Shown in pieces: positions 44,990 through 54,535 of a DNA stretch of 64,000 nucleotides; within the stretch, counting starts at the first letter, position 1; each line of letters opens with the position of its first letter. The stretch is from NCBI RefSeq assembly GCF_016862115.1, contig NZ_BOMI01000057.1, forward strand, positions 1-64,000. The letters are read 5' to 3'. Both the position numbers and the translations under genes were made by a program. The stretch is from Paractinoplanes deccanensis. Lineage in GTDB: Bacteria; Actinomycetota; Actinomycetes; Mycobacteriales; Micromonosporaceae. The notes under the pieces are model-generated. The model worked only from the letters and a program-made list of their open reading frames with translations, was not told where the DNA came from and searched no databases.

Positions 44990-45625
44990 TTACGGCAGGA
45001 CGGTGAAGGTGAACGCCTTCGCGCCGGTGGTGACGGTGGCCCCGGTGCTCGCGAGCCGGCCGGTCACCTCGAAGGTGACGGTGTAGGTGCCGGGCTGGGT
45101 GAAGCCCCAGTTGGCGTGGGCGTGCACGTTGCGCGCCACGGTCCGGCTGTCCGGCAGGCCGTCGCCGGAGTCATACAATGTGGACGGTGTTCCCGCCGAG
45201 ACGGTGTAGACGCTGAACGCGCCCGGGCCCGTGACGGAGGCCAGCTTGACCGTCACGGAGTTGCCCTGGAGCACGCCGCTCGGGATCTCGAGTGTGTTCC
45301 ACCCGGCCCAGAGCAGCCCGGCGGTGCTCGCCTGCGGCAGCACCCACGCGGTCGAGCCCGCGGCGCCGAGGAACGACCAGGCGCTGCCGCTCGGCACGGT
45401 GATCTTCGAGGCGGCGGGCACCTGGAGGACCACGTCGGCGGGGTCGCGCTCGACCTCGCTGCCGCCGGTGCCGTCGTTGACGCTCAGCGAGAGCGCGCCC
45501 GCGGCGTAGTCGACGTCGAGGACGTCCACGTGCCCGCTCGTGAGGGTCACCGGGGCAGCCCCGGCCGGAGCGGCGGACAGGCCGAGGACGGCGGCGGCGG
45601 TCAGCAGCGCCACTGCGGCCCTCAC
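44990..45625 (-). CDS. Secreted choice-of-anchor M protein (single repeat, no anchor)
   Basis: A 211-residue secreted protein: signal peptide (AAVALLTAAAVLGLSAAPAG), then one anchored-repeat domain with SGHVDVLDVDYAAGAL, SAWSFLGAAGSTAWVLPQ, WAGWNTLEIPSGV, GPGAFSVYTVS and VHAHANWGFTQPGTYTV. No membrane or sorting signal follows, so it is free or bound through partners. The start is GTG 45625, overlapping the stop of the previous gene as GTGA. A hairpin follows its stop. Confidence 0.88.
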   Translation of the reverse strand: MRAAVALLTAAAVLGLSAAPAGAAPVTLTSGHVDVLDVDYAAGALSLSVNDGTGGSEVERDPADVVLQVPAASKITVPSGSAWSFLGAAGSTAWVLPQASTAGLLWAGWNTLEIPSGVLQGNSVTVKLASVTGPGAFSVYTVSAGTPSTLYDSGDGLPDSRTVARNVHAHANWGFTQPGTYTVTFEVTGRLASTGATVTTGAKAFTFTVLP

Positions 45626-46278
45626 GGCTGCACCACGATCCGGTAGACGGCCGGCTCCGACGTCACGGTGGCGCCCGTGGCGGCGAGGGTGCCGGTGGCG
45701 CGCACCTTGATGAGGTAGGTGCCCGCCTTCTGGAAGCCCCAGCTGGCGTGCTGGTGCGCGCCGGCGGCGAGCGGGAACGCGTCGGGCAGGCCGTCGCCGC
45801 TGTTCACCAGGATGTGCGGCGTGCCGACCGCGTCCTCGGTCCAGACGGCCACGCGGCCGGGGCCGGCGACCCCCTCGACCCGCGCGGTGACCGTGTCGCC
45901 GGTGAAGACGCCGGCCTCGATCTCCTCGGCGGACAGGCCCGGCCAGAGCAACTCCTCGTTCTGGATCTCGGGAAGCACCCAGACGCGGGCGCCGGGCGCG
46001 CCGAGGAAGCCGAACGCGGTGCTGTCCGGGACGGTGGTGCGGGCGGCCCGCTTGACGAGCAGCACGACGTCGTCGACCTCGCGCTCGACGTCCGGTTCGA
46101 CGGTCTCGTCGTGGACGCCGATCTCGAGGGCGCCGTCCTCGTAGGCCACGTCGACGACGTCCACGTGGCCCGCGCTGAGAACGACGGGGGTGGCGTACGC
46201 CTGCGCCGGCACGGCGGTGGTCAGCAGCGCGGTGGCGAGCACGCCGCTGCCGAGCAACAGGCGGAGGGATCTGTGCAA
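45622..46278 (-). CDS. Secreted choice-of-anchor M protein
   Basis: A 218-residue secreted protein: signal peptide (HRSLRLLLGSGVLATALL, cleavage near AQAYA), then one repeat domain with SAGHVDVVDVAYEDGAL, AFGFLGAPGARVWVLPE and AHQHASWGFQKAGTYLI. I start at TTG 46278, with AAGGAG 6 bases upstream. An upstream in-frame ATG (46350) would translate the Zur-like box and is unlikely. It is a close sister of the next gene (GTGA overlap), a local duplication. Confidence 0.85.
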   Translation of the reverse strand: MHRSLRLLLGSGVLATALLTTAVPAQAYATPVVLSAGHVDVVDVAYEDGALEIGVHDETVEPDVEREVDDVVLLVKRAARTTVPDSTAFGFLGAPGARVWVLPEIQNEELLWPGLSAEEIEAGVFTGDTVTARVEGVAGPGRVAVWTEDAVGTPHILVNSGDGLPDAFPLAAGAHQHASWGFQKAGTYLIKVRATGTLAATGATVTSEPAVYRIVVQP

Positions 46279-46331
46279 GGTGGTCTCCTTGTGATGGGTC
46301 CGGCCGACGTCGACCGGATCGATCCGAAGCT

Positions 46332-46349
46332 TAATGGTTTTCATTTTCA

Positions 46350-46352
<3 letters not shown>
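46332..46352 (-). promoter_or_regulatory. Zur-box-like site before the two secreted repeat proteins
   Basis: On the minus strand the 21-mer reads TAATGAAAATGAAAACCATTA. It has TAATG/CATTA outer arms and two tandem ATGAAA half-sites, resembling the TGAAAA-N-TTTTCA core of actinobacterial Zur boxes, though the right half is imperfect. It lies about 55 bp upstream of the TTG start of the downstream gene, and its last three bases are the stop codon of the upstream gene. AT content is far above the surroundings. Confidence 0.6.
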
Positions 46353-48043
<1,691 letters not shown>

Positions 48044-48047
<4 letters not shown>

Positions 48048-49060
48048 GAGCTCCCTTCCTTGTCCAGGACGTGATCGGAGCCGCGCCGATCCGGCGCGGC
48101 GGCCTGGTCGCGGCCTCGCTGTTCGGCCTCGGCGATGGCGGCTGCCAGGCGGATGCGGCGGCGGCGCCGGTTCAGGAGCCGGCCGGCCACCAGGGCCGCG
48201 GCGAGGGCGAGCAGCGCCAGCTGGGGCCACGGCACCAGCCAGACCGTGCGGCGTGCGGCGCCGGTCGAGGGGGAGGCCGCCAGCGTGACCTGCGAGCGGA
48301 ACAGCGGCGGCACCGAGTCGAGCCGCACGGACGTGCGTACCGACCCGCCCGGCAGGATCTCGGCGACCGGCGCGCCTGCCGCGGTCGTCGCGCCGATACC
48401 GAACGGGCCGGCCGCCCGGGCCGACGGCCGCGCGCTCAGGCGTACGTTCCCCGTGTTGGCGATGGTGAATGTGGCGGTGAGCCGCGGTAGCGCGAGCGGA
48501 TTCCACGGCGTCGAGGTCGTCAGGTGTACGTCTGTGATGCTCAGGGCCGGGCGCACCGGCCCCGTCACGCGCAGATAGACGCGCGTGCCGACCCGATGGT
48601 CCACAGTGAATGATTCGCCGGTGCCCGAGGTGAGCGAGGCGACCACCCCGGCCGCGTGGTCGCCCGGAGTGGCGTTGGCGGGCACGGTGAGGGTGAGCGG
48701 CACGATGACGCGGGACGACTTCGGCAGCGTGACCGTGGTGCGGCCCAGCCGGATCCAGCTGCCCGCGCCCGTCGGCTTCGTGGTGCCGGCCAGCAGGTCG
48801 AAGCCGCCGCCCGCGGTGGTGAAGGCGTCGCTCGCGTACAGCCGGAGAGTCAGAGGCCGCGCCGAGTGGTTGGTGACCGCGACGTGGTCGGTGAGGGTGG
48901 CGCCGGGGTCGAGTTTGTAGTCGAGGGCCGGGCGGCCGTTCGGGCCCTGGGGACCCGACGGCGACACCGACCAGGTGAGCGGGTCGTTGCCGGGTGCGGC
49001 GTTCGCGGGCGCGGGAACCAGCAGCAGGGCCAGGACGGCGGCGGCGATGCGGGTGTGCAT
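48044..49060 (-). CDS. DUF916 / WxL-interacting-type surface protein
   Basis: A 338-residue exported protein with a signal peptide (RIAAAVLALLLVPAPANA) and a membrane helix near residue 285 (LALLALAAALVAGRLL). The first ectodomain block (LDYKLDPGATLTDHVAVTNH) and the SWIRLGRTTVTLPKSSRV and VPANATPGDHAAGVVASL segments are typical of DUF916, the peptidoglycan-binding WxLIP domain. The cytoplasmic tail is rich in Arg and Glu. It lies between a WxL-like repeat protein and the LAxTG protein, implying a surface complex. It is 64 bp after the previous gene, with a hairpin between. Confidence 0.82.
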
Positions 49061-49081
49061 GAGAGGGTCTTCCGTCCGCAG

Positions 49082-49120
49082 GTCGCGGGGCGGCCAGGGG
49101 CACAGCGGCCGCCCCGCGAC
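49082..49120 (-). terminator. Perfect 14-bp hairpin between surface-protein genes
   Basis: GTCGCGGGGCGGCC (49082-49095) and GGCCGCCCCGCGAC (49107-49120) pair exactly with an 11-nt loop. It begins 4 nt after the stop of the gene ending at 49125 and ends 21 bp before the next start at 49060. It has no T-tract. It may be a partial terminator or RNA stabiliser that sets the ratio of the first protein to the rest of the operon. Confidence 0.75.
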
Positions 49121-49124
49121 GTCA

Positions 49125-50576
49125 TCAGATGGCGGTGAGGGTGAGCGTGCCGGTGTAGGTGCCGGCCGCCGTGTCGGTGGGAACGCTGAGCTTCAGTGCG
49201 GCGTCGAGCTCGGCGGTGCCGAGTCCCTTGCCCGCCGGCGCCGACGCGAGGACCGCGCTGCCGCCGAGGCCCGTGCCGGGCTGCCCCGCGACGTACGGGA
49301 CGGCGACCGGCCCGGCCACCACGCCCTGCTGGCCGCCCTGCCGGGTGACGGCCGGCGTCCAGCCCAGGTAGCCGCCCGCGAAGGCCGTGCCGTCGTCGCC
49401 CTTGAAGCCGTCGGGCACCTGCCCGGACGCCGTCCAGCCCGGCTTGGCCCGCCGGGTGTCGGTGACGGTGACCGGCCGCAGGGCGCCGGAGGTCTCCCAC
49501 CGGTCGCCGGAGGCGGACAGCGTGGCGGCCGGCAGCGCGACGGACCGGTCCTCGGGGTCGACGCTGAGCACGAGGGCGCCCTCGGCCGCGCTGATCGTCG
49601 CCGTGACCGACTTGGTGGCGCTGCTGCCCTCGGGCGGGAACGCCACCCAGAGCGTGACGAGCTCGCTGGTCGCCGCCACGGTCTCGCCGTCGTAGAGCTT
49701 GACGAGGTAGTCGGTGCCGTTGAGCGCGCGGGTGGCGGTGAAGCTGTAGGACGCGCCGGTCTCGCCCTCGATCGGCGCGTAGTCGTCGCCGCCGGGCTTC
49801 CTGCTGAACCACTGGTACTTCGTCAGCGCGCCCTGCGGCGTCTGCACGGCCTGCAGCGTGACGGTGTCGCCGGCCTGGTATTCGTCGGCCATGCCGGACA
49901 CCGCGAGGCTGAGCCCCTGACGGTCGCCGACGACGAACCGGTAGTCGACCGGGCCGGTGCTCACCGCCGCGCCGTTGGTGAGCGTGGCGTCCGCCTGGAA
50001 CTTCAGGGTGTACGCGCCCGGCTGTGAGAACACCCAGCCGGCGTGCGCGTGGGTGTGCACGGGCACGTCGAGCCGGTCGGGCAGGCCGTCGGTGCTGCGG
50101 AACTTGATGGCTGGCGTACCGAGGGAGTTGGTGTCGAACAGCGTCACGTCGCCGGGGCCGTCGGCGCCGACGAGGCTGATGGTGACCTTGTCGCCGGCGA
50201 AGACGCCGGAGCTGAGCTTGGTGGTGTTCCAGCCCGGCCAGAGCAGGGCGGGGTCCTGGACCTGCGGCAGCATCCAGATCTTGCTGCCCGGCTCGCCGAG
50301 GAAGGCGAAGGACGGCAGGTCGGGCACGGTGGTCTCGGCGGCCGGCAGCACCTGGAACGTGACGTCGGCCGGGTCGCGCACCACCGACGGGCTCACCGTG
50401 TCGTCGTTGACCTTCAGCCTCAGCGCGCCGTCCTCGTAGTGCACGTCGACGGCGTCGGTGTGGCCCTTGGACAGCACCACCGCCTCGGCCGCCAGCGCCG
50501 GCGGGGCGCCGAAGAGCGTGGCGGCCGCCAGGCATCCGGCGGCCGCGACCGCGACCCGTACGCGGGGTCTCTTCAC
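49125..50576 (-). CDS. Secreted choice-of-anchor M protein with WxL-like C-terminal region
   Basis: A 483-residue exported protein. The signal peptide ([18 protein letters not shown]) is followed by one repeat domain ([49 protein letters not shown]). An Ig-like middle domain ([28 protein letters not shown]) comes next, and then a tail with GYLGWTPAV and [15 protein letters not shown], like the WxL wall-binding domain. The start is GTG 50576 with AAAGGAGA upstream. It is the first gene of the surface operon, directly downstream of a Zur-like palindrome. Confidence 0.85.
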   Translation of the reverse strand: MKRPRVRVAVAAAGCLAAATLFGAPPALAAEAVVLSKGHTDAVDVHYEDGALRLKVNDDTVSPSVVRDPADVTFQVLPAAETTVPDLPSFAFLGEPGSKIWMLPQVQDPALLWPGWNTTKLSSGVFAGDKVTISLVGADGPGDVTLFDTNSLGTPAIKFRSTDGLPDRLDVPVHTHAHAGWVFSQPGAYTLKFQADATLTNGAAVSTGPVDYRFVVGDRQGLSLAVSGMADEYQAGDTVTLQAVQTPQGALTKYQWFSRKPGGDDYAPIEGETGASYSFTATRALNGTDYLVKLYDGETVAATSELVTLWVAFPPEGSSATKSVTATISAAEGALVLSVDPEDRSVALPAATLSASGDRWETSGALRPVTVTDTRRAKPGWTASGQVPDGFKGDDGTAFAGGYLGWTPAVTRQGGQQGVVAGPVAVPYVAGQPGTGLGGSAVLASAPAGKGLGTAELDAALKLSVPTDTAAGTYTGTLTLTAI

Positions 50577-50601
50577 GCATCGTCTCCTTTCGGTCCATAC
50601 A

Positions 50602-50622
50602 TGAAAACGGGTCTCGTTTTCA
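50602..50622. promoter_or_regulatory. Zur-box-like palindrome (surface operon side)
   Basis: TGAAAACG and CGTTTTCA form perfect 8-bp arms around the 5-nt centre GGTCT. The half-site matches the TGAAAA/TTTTCA core of actinobacterial Zur operators, with a longer centre than the usual 15-mer. It lies 26 bp upstream of the GTG of the first surface-protein gene, in promoter position. Two Zur dimers may bind here. Confidence 0.65.
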
Positions 50623-50655
50623 ACGCGGGGACCGTAACATGGACGATGCTGTTAT

Positions 50656-50670
50656 TGGAAACGGTTTTCA
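50656..50670. promoter_or_regulatory. Zur-box-like 15-mer (rpmG side)
   Basis: TGGAAACGGTTTTCA is a near-perfect 15-bp palindrome in the form TGNAAANNNTTTNCA, close to the actinobacterial Zur consensus TGAAAATGATTTTCA. It is 16 bp before the ATG of the cysteine-free L33 gene. With the site at 50602 it gives this divergent promoter one operator per direction. Confidence 0.7.
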
Positions 50671-50686
50671 TTGTATGGTGACGCCC

Positions 50687-50854
50687 ATGGCAAAGAGCAC
50701 CGACATCCGGCCCGTCATCAAGCTGCGCAGCACCGCGGGCACGGGCTACACCTACGTGACCCGCAAGAACCGGCGCACCAACCCGGACCGCCTCGTCCTG
50801 CGCAAGTACGACCCGATCGCCCGCCGCCACGTCGACTTCCGCGAGGACCGCTAA
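50687..50854 (+). CDS. rpmG: Ribosomal protein L33, zinc-independent form
   Basis: A 55-residue L33 ([20 protein letters not shown], then [20 protein letters not shown]). The two CxxC pairs of zinc-binding L33 are absent; no cysteine remains. This is the C-minus paralogue used when zinc is scarce. It is divergent from the anchored-repeat surface operon and downstream of a Zur-like box. Other C-minus paralogues (L28, S14, S18) are not in this window, except L31 at 40008. Confidence 0.95.
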   Translation: MAKSTDIRPVIKLRSTAGTGYTYVTRKNRRTNPDRLVLRKYDPIARRHVDFREDR

Positions 50855-50886
50855 TCTCCTATCGGCTATATATGTGTTATAGGTCT

Positions 50887-50955
50887 CTTGGCGGGGTCAA
50901 ACCGGGTGCGGCGTCCTTACGATCAGCGCCGTCCCACCCGCACCGCCCCGCCAAG
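50887..50955 (+). promoter_or_regulatory. Long-range inverted repeat in the leader of the peptide-transporter operon
   Basis: CTTGGCGGGG (50887-50896) and CCCCGCCAAG (50946-50955) are exact reverse complements 49 nt apart. The right arm ends directly beside the AAGGA ribosome-binding site of the permease gene that starts at 50964. An AT-rich stretch (50868-50881, with TATATATG) lies just before the left arm and could be the promoter. Pairing in the mRNA could limit translation. No known riboswitch class is recognised. Confidence 0.5.
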
Positions 50956-50963
50956 AAGGAACC

Positions 50964-51872
50964 GTGGTCGTCGACATCCCGCTCGCTCCGGCGCGGCATC
51001 CCCTGCGCAGGCTGCTCGCCGATCGCTGGGCGGTGGCGGGCGGCGCCACCATCCTGGTCCTCCTGCTCGTCGCCGTCGCCGCGCCGCTGCTGTCCTCGGT
51101 GGAGGGTCACGACCCCTACACGTACGACCTGAGCGCGCTCGACGACTCCGGCAAGCCGCTGGGCCGGGGCGGCGGCATCAGCGGGGACCACTGGTTCGGC
51201 GTCGAGCCGATGACCGGGCGCGACCTGTTCGCCATCGTGGTGCACGGCGCGCGCACGTCCCTGCTCGTCGGTGTCGGGGCGACCCTCATCGCCGTCGCGA
51301 TCGGCGTGCTCGTGGGGGTCACGGCCGGCTACTTCGGCGGCTGGTTCGACCGCGTGCTGAGCCGGATCACCGACGTCCTCCTCGGTTTTCCGTGGCTGGT
51401 CTTCGTCATCGCGCTCGGGGCGATCGCGCCTGCCCGCTTCCCCAAGCAGCTGCTGCTGGTCCTGGTGATCGGCCTCTTCGGCTGGCCGGGCATCGCCCGC
51501 GTGGTCCGTGGCCAGACCATGGCCCTGAAACAGCGGACCTTCGTGGTCGCCTCCGCCGCGCTCGGCGCGGGCACGGGCCATCAGCTCCGCCGCCACTATC
51601 TGCCGAACCTGATGTCGACCATCATCGTCTACGCCACCATGACGATCCCGGGGATGATCGGCTCGGAGGCCGCCCTGTCGTTCCTCGGCGTCGGGGTGCC
51701 GCCGCCCACGCCGGCCTGGGGCCGCACCATCGGCGAGGCGATCGCCTGGGTGCAGACCGATCCGATGTTCCTGGTCTTCCCCGGCGCCGCGCTCTTCCTG
51801 GTGACGCTCGCCTTCAACCTGTTCGGCGACGGTCTGCGTGACGCGCTCGACCCGAGGACGGCCAAGCGATGA
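50964..51872 (+). CDS. Opp/Dpp-type ABC transporter permease (DppC-like)
   Basis: A 302-residue permease with an N-terminal membrane helix, a loop with FGVEPMTGRDLFAIVVHGAR (DppC signature) and five further helices. EAALSFLGVGVPPPTPAWG is the classical binding-protein-dependent segment. The start is GTG 50964 with AAGGA upstream. It is the first gene of a four-gene importer with overlapping reading frames. Substrates of this family are peptides, nickel chelates or opines. Confidence 0.93.
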   Translation: MVVDIPLAPARHPLRRLLADRWAVAGGATILVLLLVAVAAPLLSSVEGHDPYTYDLSALDDSGKPLGRGGGISGDHWFGVEPMTGRDLFAIVVHGARTSLLVGVGATLIAVAIGVLVGVTAGYFGGWFDRVLSRITDVLLGFPWLVFVIALGAIAPARFPKQLLLVLVIGLFGWPGIARVVRGQTMALKQRTFVVASAALGAGTGHQLRRHYLPNLMSTIIVYATMTIPGMIGSEAALSFLGVGVPPPTPAWGRTIGEAIAWVQTDPMFLVFPGAALFLVTLAFNLFGDGLRDALDPRTAKR

Positions 51873-52861
51873 GGACCCTGCGCTTCGCCGGCTTCCGCCT
51901 GCTCGGCATGGCGAGCACCCTGCTGGTGATCAGCTTCCTCACGTACGCCGTCTTCTACGTGCTGCCGGCCGACCCGGCGCGGCTGTCCTGCGGCCGTCCG
52001 TGCACCCCGGAGCGGCTCGCCGAGGCGAGCGCCTTCATGGGCTACGACAAGCCCTGGCTGCAGCAGTATCTCGACTTTCTCGGCGGCATCTTCACCGGCC
52101 GGCACTTCGGCGCCGGCCAGGCCGCCGTCGACTGTGCCGCGCCCTGCTTCGGCTACTCGTTCCGGCTCAACGAGCCGGTCACCCAGCTCATCGGGGAGCG
52201 GGCACCGGTGACCTTCTCGATCGCCGTCGGCGCGGCCGTGCTGTGGCTGCTGCTCGGCGTCTCGTCCGGCGTCGCCGCCGCCGTCAAGCGTGGCACCCTG
52301 CTCGACCGGTCGGCGATGGTGTTCTCGACCATCGGGGTCTCCTCGCCGGCCTACCTGGTGGGCCTGCTCGGCATCCTGCTCTTCGGCTTCACGCTCGACA
52401 TGGTGCCGGTCGGCGGCTACGTCCCGCTCACCGAGAGCCCGGTCGACTGGCTCTGGCACCTCGTCCTGCCGTGGTGCGTGCTCGCTCTGATCAACGCGGC
52501 CCTCTACGCCCGGCTCACCCGAGGCCAGATGATCGAGGTGCTGGGCGAGGACTACATCCGGACGGCCCGGGCCAAGGGACTGCGCGAGCGCCGCGTGATC
52601 GGCCGGCACGGGCTGCGCAACGTGCTCATCCCGGTCGTCACCGTCTTCGGCCTCGACCTGGGGCTGCTGCTGGGCGGCGCGATCATCACCGAGCGCGTGT
52701 TCAGCATGCAGGGCCTCGGCGCGCTGCTCATCGAGGCGGTCGGCACCGTCGACCTACCGGTGATCGTCGGCATGACGCTGTTCGCCGCCTTCCTCGTCAT
52801 CGTCGCCAACTTCGCCGTCGACCTCGTCTACGGCGTCCTCGACCCGCGAGTCTCGCGGTAG
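51869..52861 (+). CDS. Opp/Dpp-type ABC transporter permease (DppB-like)
   Basis: A 330-residue permease with six membrane segments. LTRGQMIEVLGEDYIRTARA and the following KGLRERRVIGRHGLRN are the DppB EAA-loop signature. An unusual Cys-rich extracellular stretch occurs near the N-terminus (LSCGRPCTPERL, then VDCAAPCFGYSF), suggesting disulfides. The ATG overlaps the stop of the other permease gene. Confidence 0.93.
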   Translation: MRTLRFAGFRLLGMASTLLVISFLTYAVFYVLPADPARLSCGRPCTPERLAEASAFMGYDKPWLQQYLDFLGGIFTGRHFGAGQAAVDCAAPCFGYSFRLNEPVTQLIGERAPVTFSIAVGAAVLWLLLGVSSGVAAAVKRGTLLDRSAMVFSTIGVSSPAYLVGLLGILLFGFTLDMVPVGGYVPLTESPVDWLWHLVLPWCVLALINAALYARLTRGQMIEVLGEDYIRTARAKGLRERRVIGRHGLRNVLIPVVTVFGLDLGLLLGGAIITERVFSMQGLGALLIEAVGTVDLPVIVGMTLFAAFLVIVANFAVDLVYGVLDPRVSR

Positions 52862-52879
52862 TGAAAGGAAATCCCCCCA

Positions 52880-54535
52880 GTGATCAGAAGAACGGCCGCT
52901 GTGGCGCTGACGGCGCTGCTCACCCTCGCGGCCTGCGGCGCCAACTCGGCGGACGACAAGAAGGAGAGCGAGGGCTCGGCGAAGGGTGGCAAGCTGACCA
53001 TCCTGACCGCCCAGACCGACATCAACTTCGATCCGGCGAAGAGCCAGAACCTCGCCATCACCACGCTCGGCCTGGTGCTGCGCCGCCTGACCACGTGGGA
53101 CGTGCAGCCGGGCAAGCCCGCCCAGGTGGTGCCCGACCTCGCCACCGACACCGGCACGAGCAGCGACGGCGGCAAGACCTGGACCTACACGCTCAAGGAC
53201 GGCCTGAGCTACGCCGACGGCTCGCCGATCACCAGTAAGGACATCAAGTACGGCGTCGAGCGCTCGTTCGCGCCCGAGCTGTCCGGCGGCCTCGGCTACC
53301 ACAAGGGCCTGCTCGCCGGCGGCGACAAGTACAAGGGCCCGTACACCGGCGGGGAGCTCTCGTCGATCGAGACGCCGGACGACAAGACGATCGTCTTCCA
53401 CCTCGACGCCGCGTACGGCGACTGGCCCTGGATCGTCTCGATGCCCGCCTTCACGCCGGTGCCCAAGGCCAAGGACGACCCGAAGACGTACACCCAGAAG
53501 CCGGTGGCGTCCGGCCCGTACGAGATCGAGACGTACCAGCAGGGCTCCGCGGTGACCCTCAAGCGCAACCCCAAGTGGGACGCGAAGACCGACACCGTGC
53601 GCACCGCGGGCCCCGACCAGATCGTCTTCCAGCTCGGCCAGGACACCACCGTCGCCGCGCAGCGGCTGATCGCCGACGCCGGCGACGACAGGAACGCCTT
53701 CGGCGCGGGCTTCGTGCCCCCGGCCCAGCTCGTGCAGGTGCAGTCGAACCCGTCGGCCAAGCAGCGGCTGGTCACCTCGGACGCCGGCGCGCTGGCCTAC
53801 CTGGCCCTCAACACCCAGCGCGGCCCGCTCAAGGACGTCAAGGTGCGCCAGGCCGTCGAGTACGCGGTCGACAAGAAGGCGTTCCAGGTGGCGTCGGGCG
53901 GCGCGACCGGCGGCGACATCGCCACCACGCTGATCACCCCGGGCATCGCCGGCCGTCAGGACTACGACCTCTACCCGGCCGGCCCGTCCGGCGACGTCGC
54001 CAAGGCGAAGCAGCTGCTCGCCGAGGCCGGCCGGACGAGCCTCGACTTGACGCTGCTGTCGGAGAACGACTCGGACAGCCTCGCCAAGGCCCAGGCCATC
54101 CAGCAGGGCCTCCAGCGGGCCGGCATCAAGGTGACCATCAAGCCGGCCGAGGAGTCCACGGTCACCGACACCATCACCGGCGACAAGGGCGACTACGACC
54201 TGACCGTCAGCAGCTGGCAGCCGGACTTCCCGAGCGCGAACGGCAACATCCAGCCGCTGTTCCAGTCGAGCGAGATCGGCGGCGGTGGCTACAACATCTC
54301 CCGCTACTCGCAGCCCGAGGTGGACAAGCTCATCGAGCAGGCGCTCGCCGAGACCGACGCCACCAAGGCGCAGGCGCTCTGGGCGCAGGCCGACAAGCGC
54401 ATCCTCACCGACGCGCCGGTCGTGCCGCTCATCTACACGAAGAACTCGTTCCTGCACGGGTCCGGTGTGCAGAACTTCTTCGTGGCGGCCTTCCCGGCGT
54501 ACCCCAACTACCTGAAGGTCTCGCTGAAGCAGTGA
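52880..54535 (+). CDS. Opp/Dpp-type substrate-binding lipoprotein
   Basis: A 551-residue family 5 solute-binding lipoprotein. The lipobox is LTLAAC; the mature N-terminus has KKESEGSAKGGKLTILTAQT. Family blocks include YADGSPITSKDIKYGVERSF, VASGPYEIETY and VRQAVEYAVDKKAF. It starts at GTG 52880. The ligand is most likely an oligopeptide, but nickel or zinc chelates are known for relatives. The gene is immediately followed by the ATPase gene. Confidence 0.93.
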   Translation: MIRRTAAVALTALLTLAACGANSADDKKESEGSAKGGKLTILTAQTDINFDPAKSQNLAITTLGLVLRRLTTWDVQPGKPAQVVPDLATDTGTSSDGGKTWTYTLKDGLSYADGSPITSKDIKYGVERSFAPELSGGLGYHKGLLAGGDKYKGPYTGGELSSIETPDDKTIVFHLDAAYGDWPWIVSMPAFTPVPKAKDDPKTYTQKPVASGPYEIETYQQGSAVTLKRNPKWDAKTDTVRTAGPDQIVFQLGQDTTVAAQRLIADAGDDRNAFGAGFVPPAQLVQVQSNPSAKQRLVTSDAGALAYLALNTQRGPLKDVKVRQAVEYAVDKKAFQVASGGATGGDIATTLITPGIAGRQDYDLYPAGPSGDVAKAKQLLAEAGRTSLDLTLLSENDSDSLAKAQAIQQGLQRAGIKVTIKPAEESTVTDTITGDKGDYDLTVSSWQPDFPSANGNIQPLFQSSEIGGGGYNISRYSQPEVDKLIEQALAETDATKAQALWAQADKRILTDAPVVPLIYTKNSFLHGSGVQNFFVAAFPAYPNYLKVSLKQ

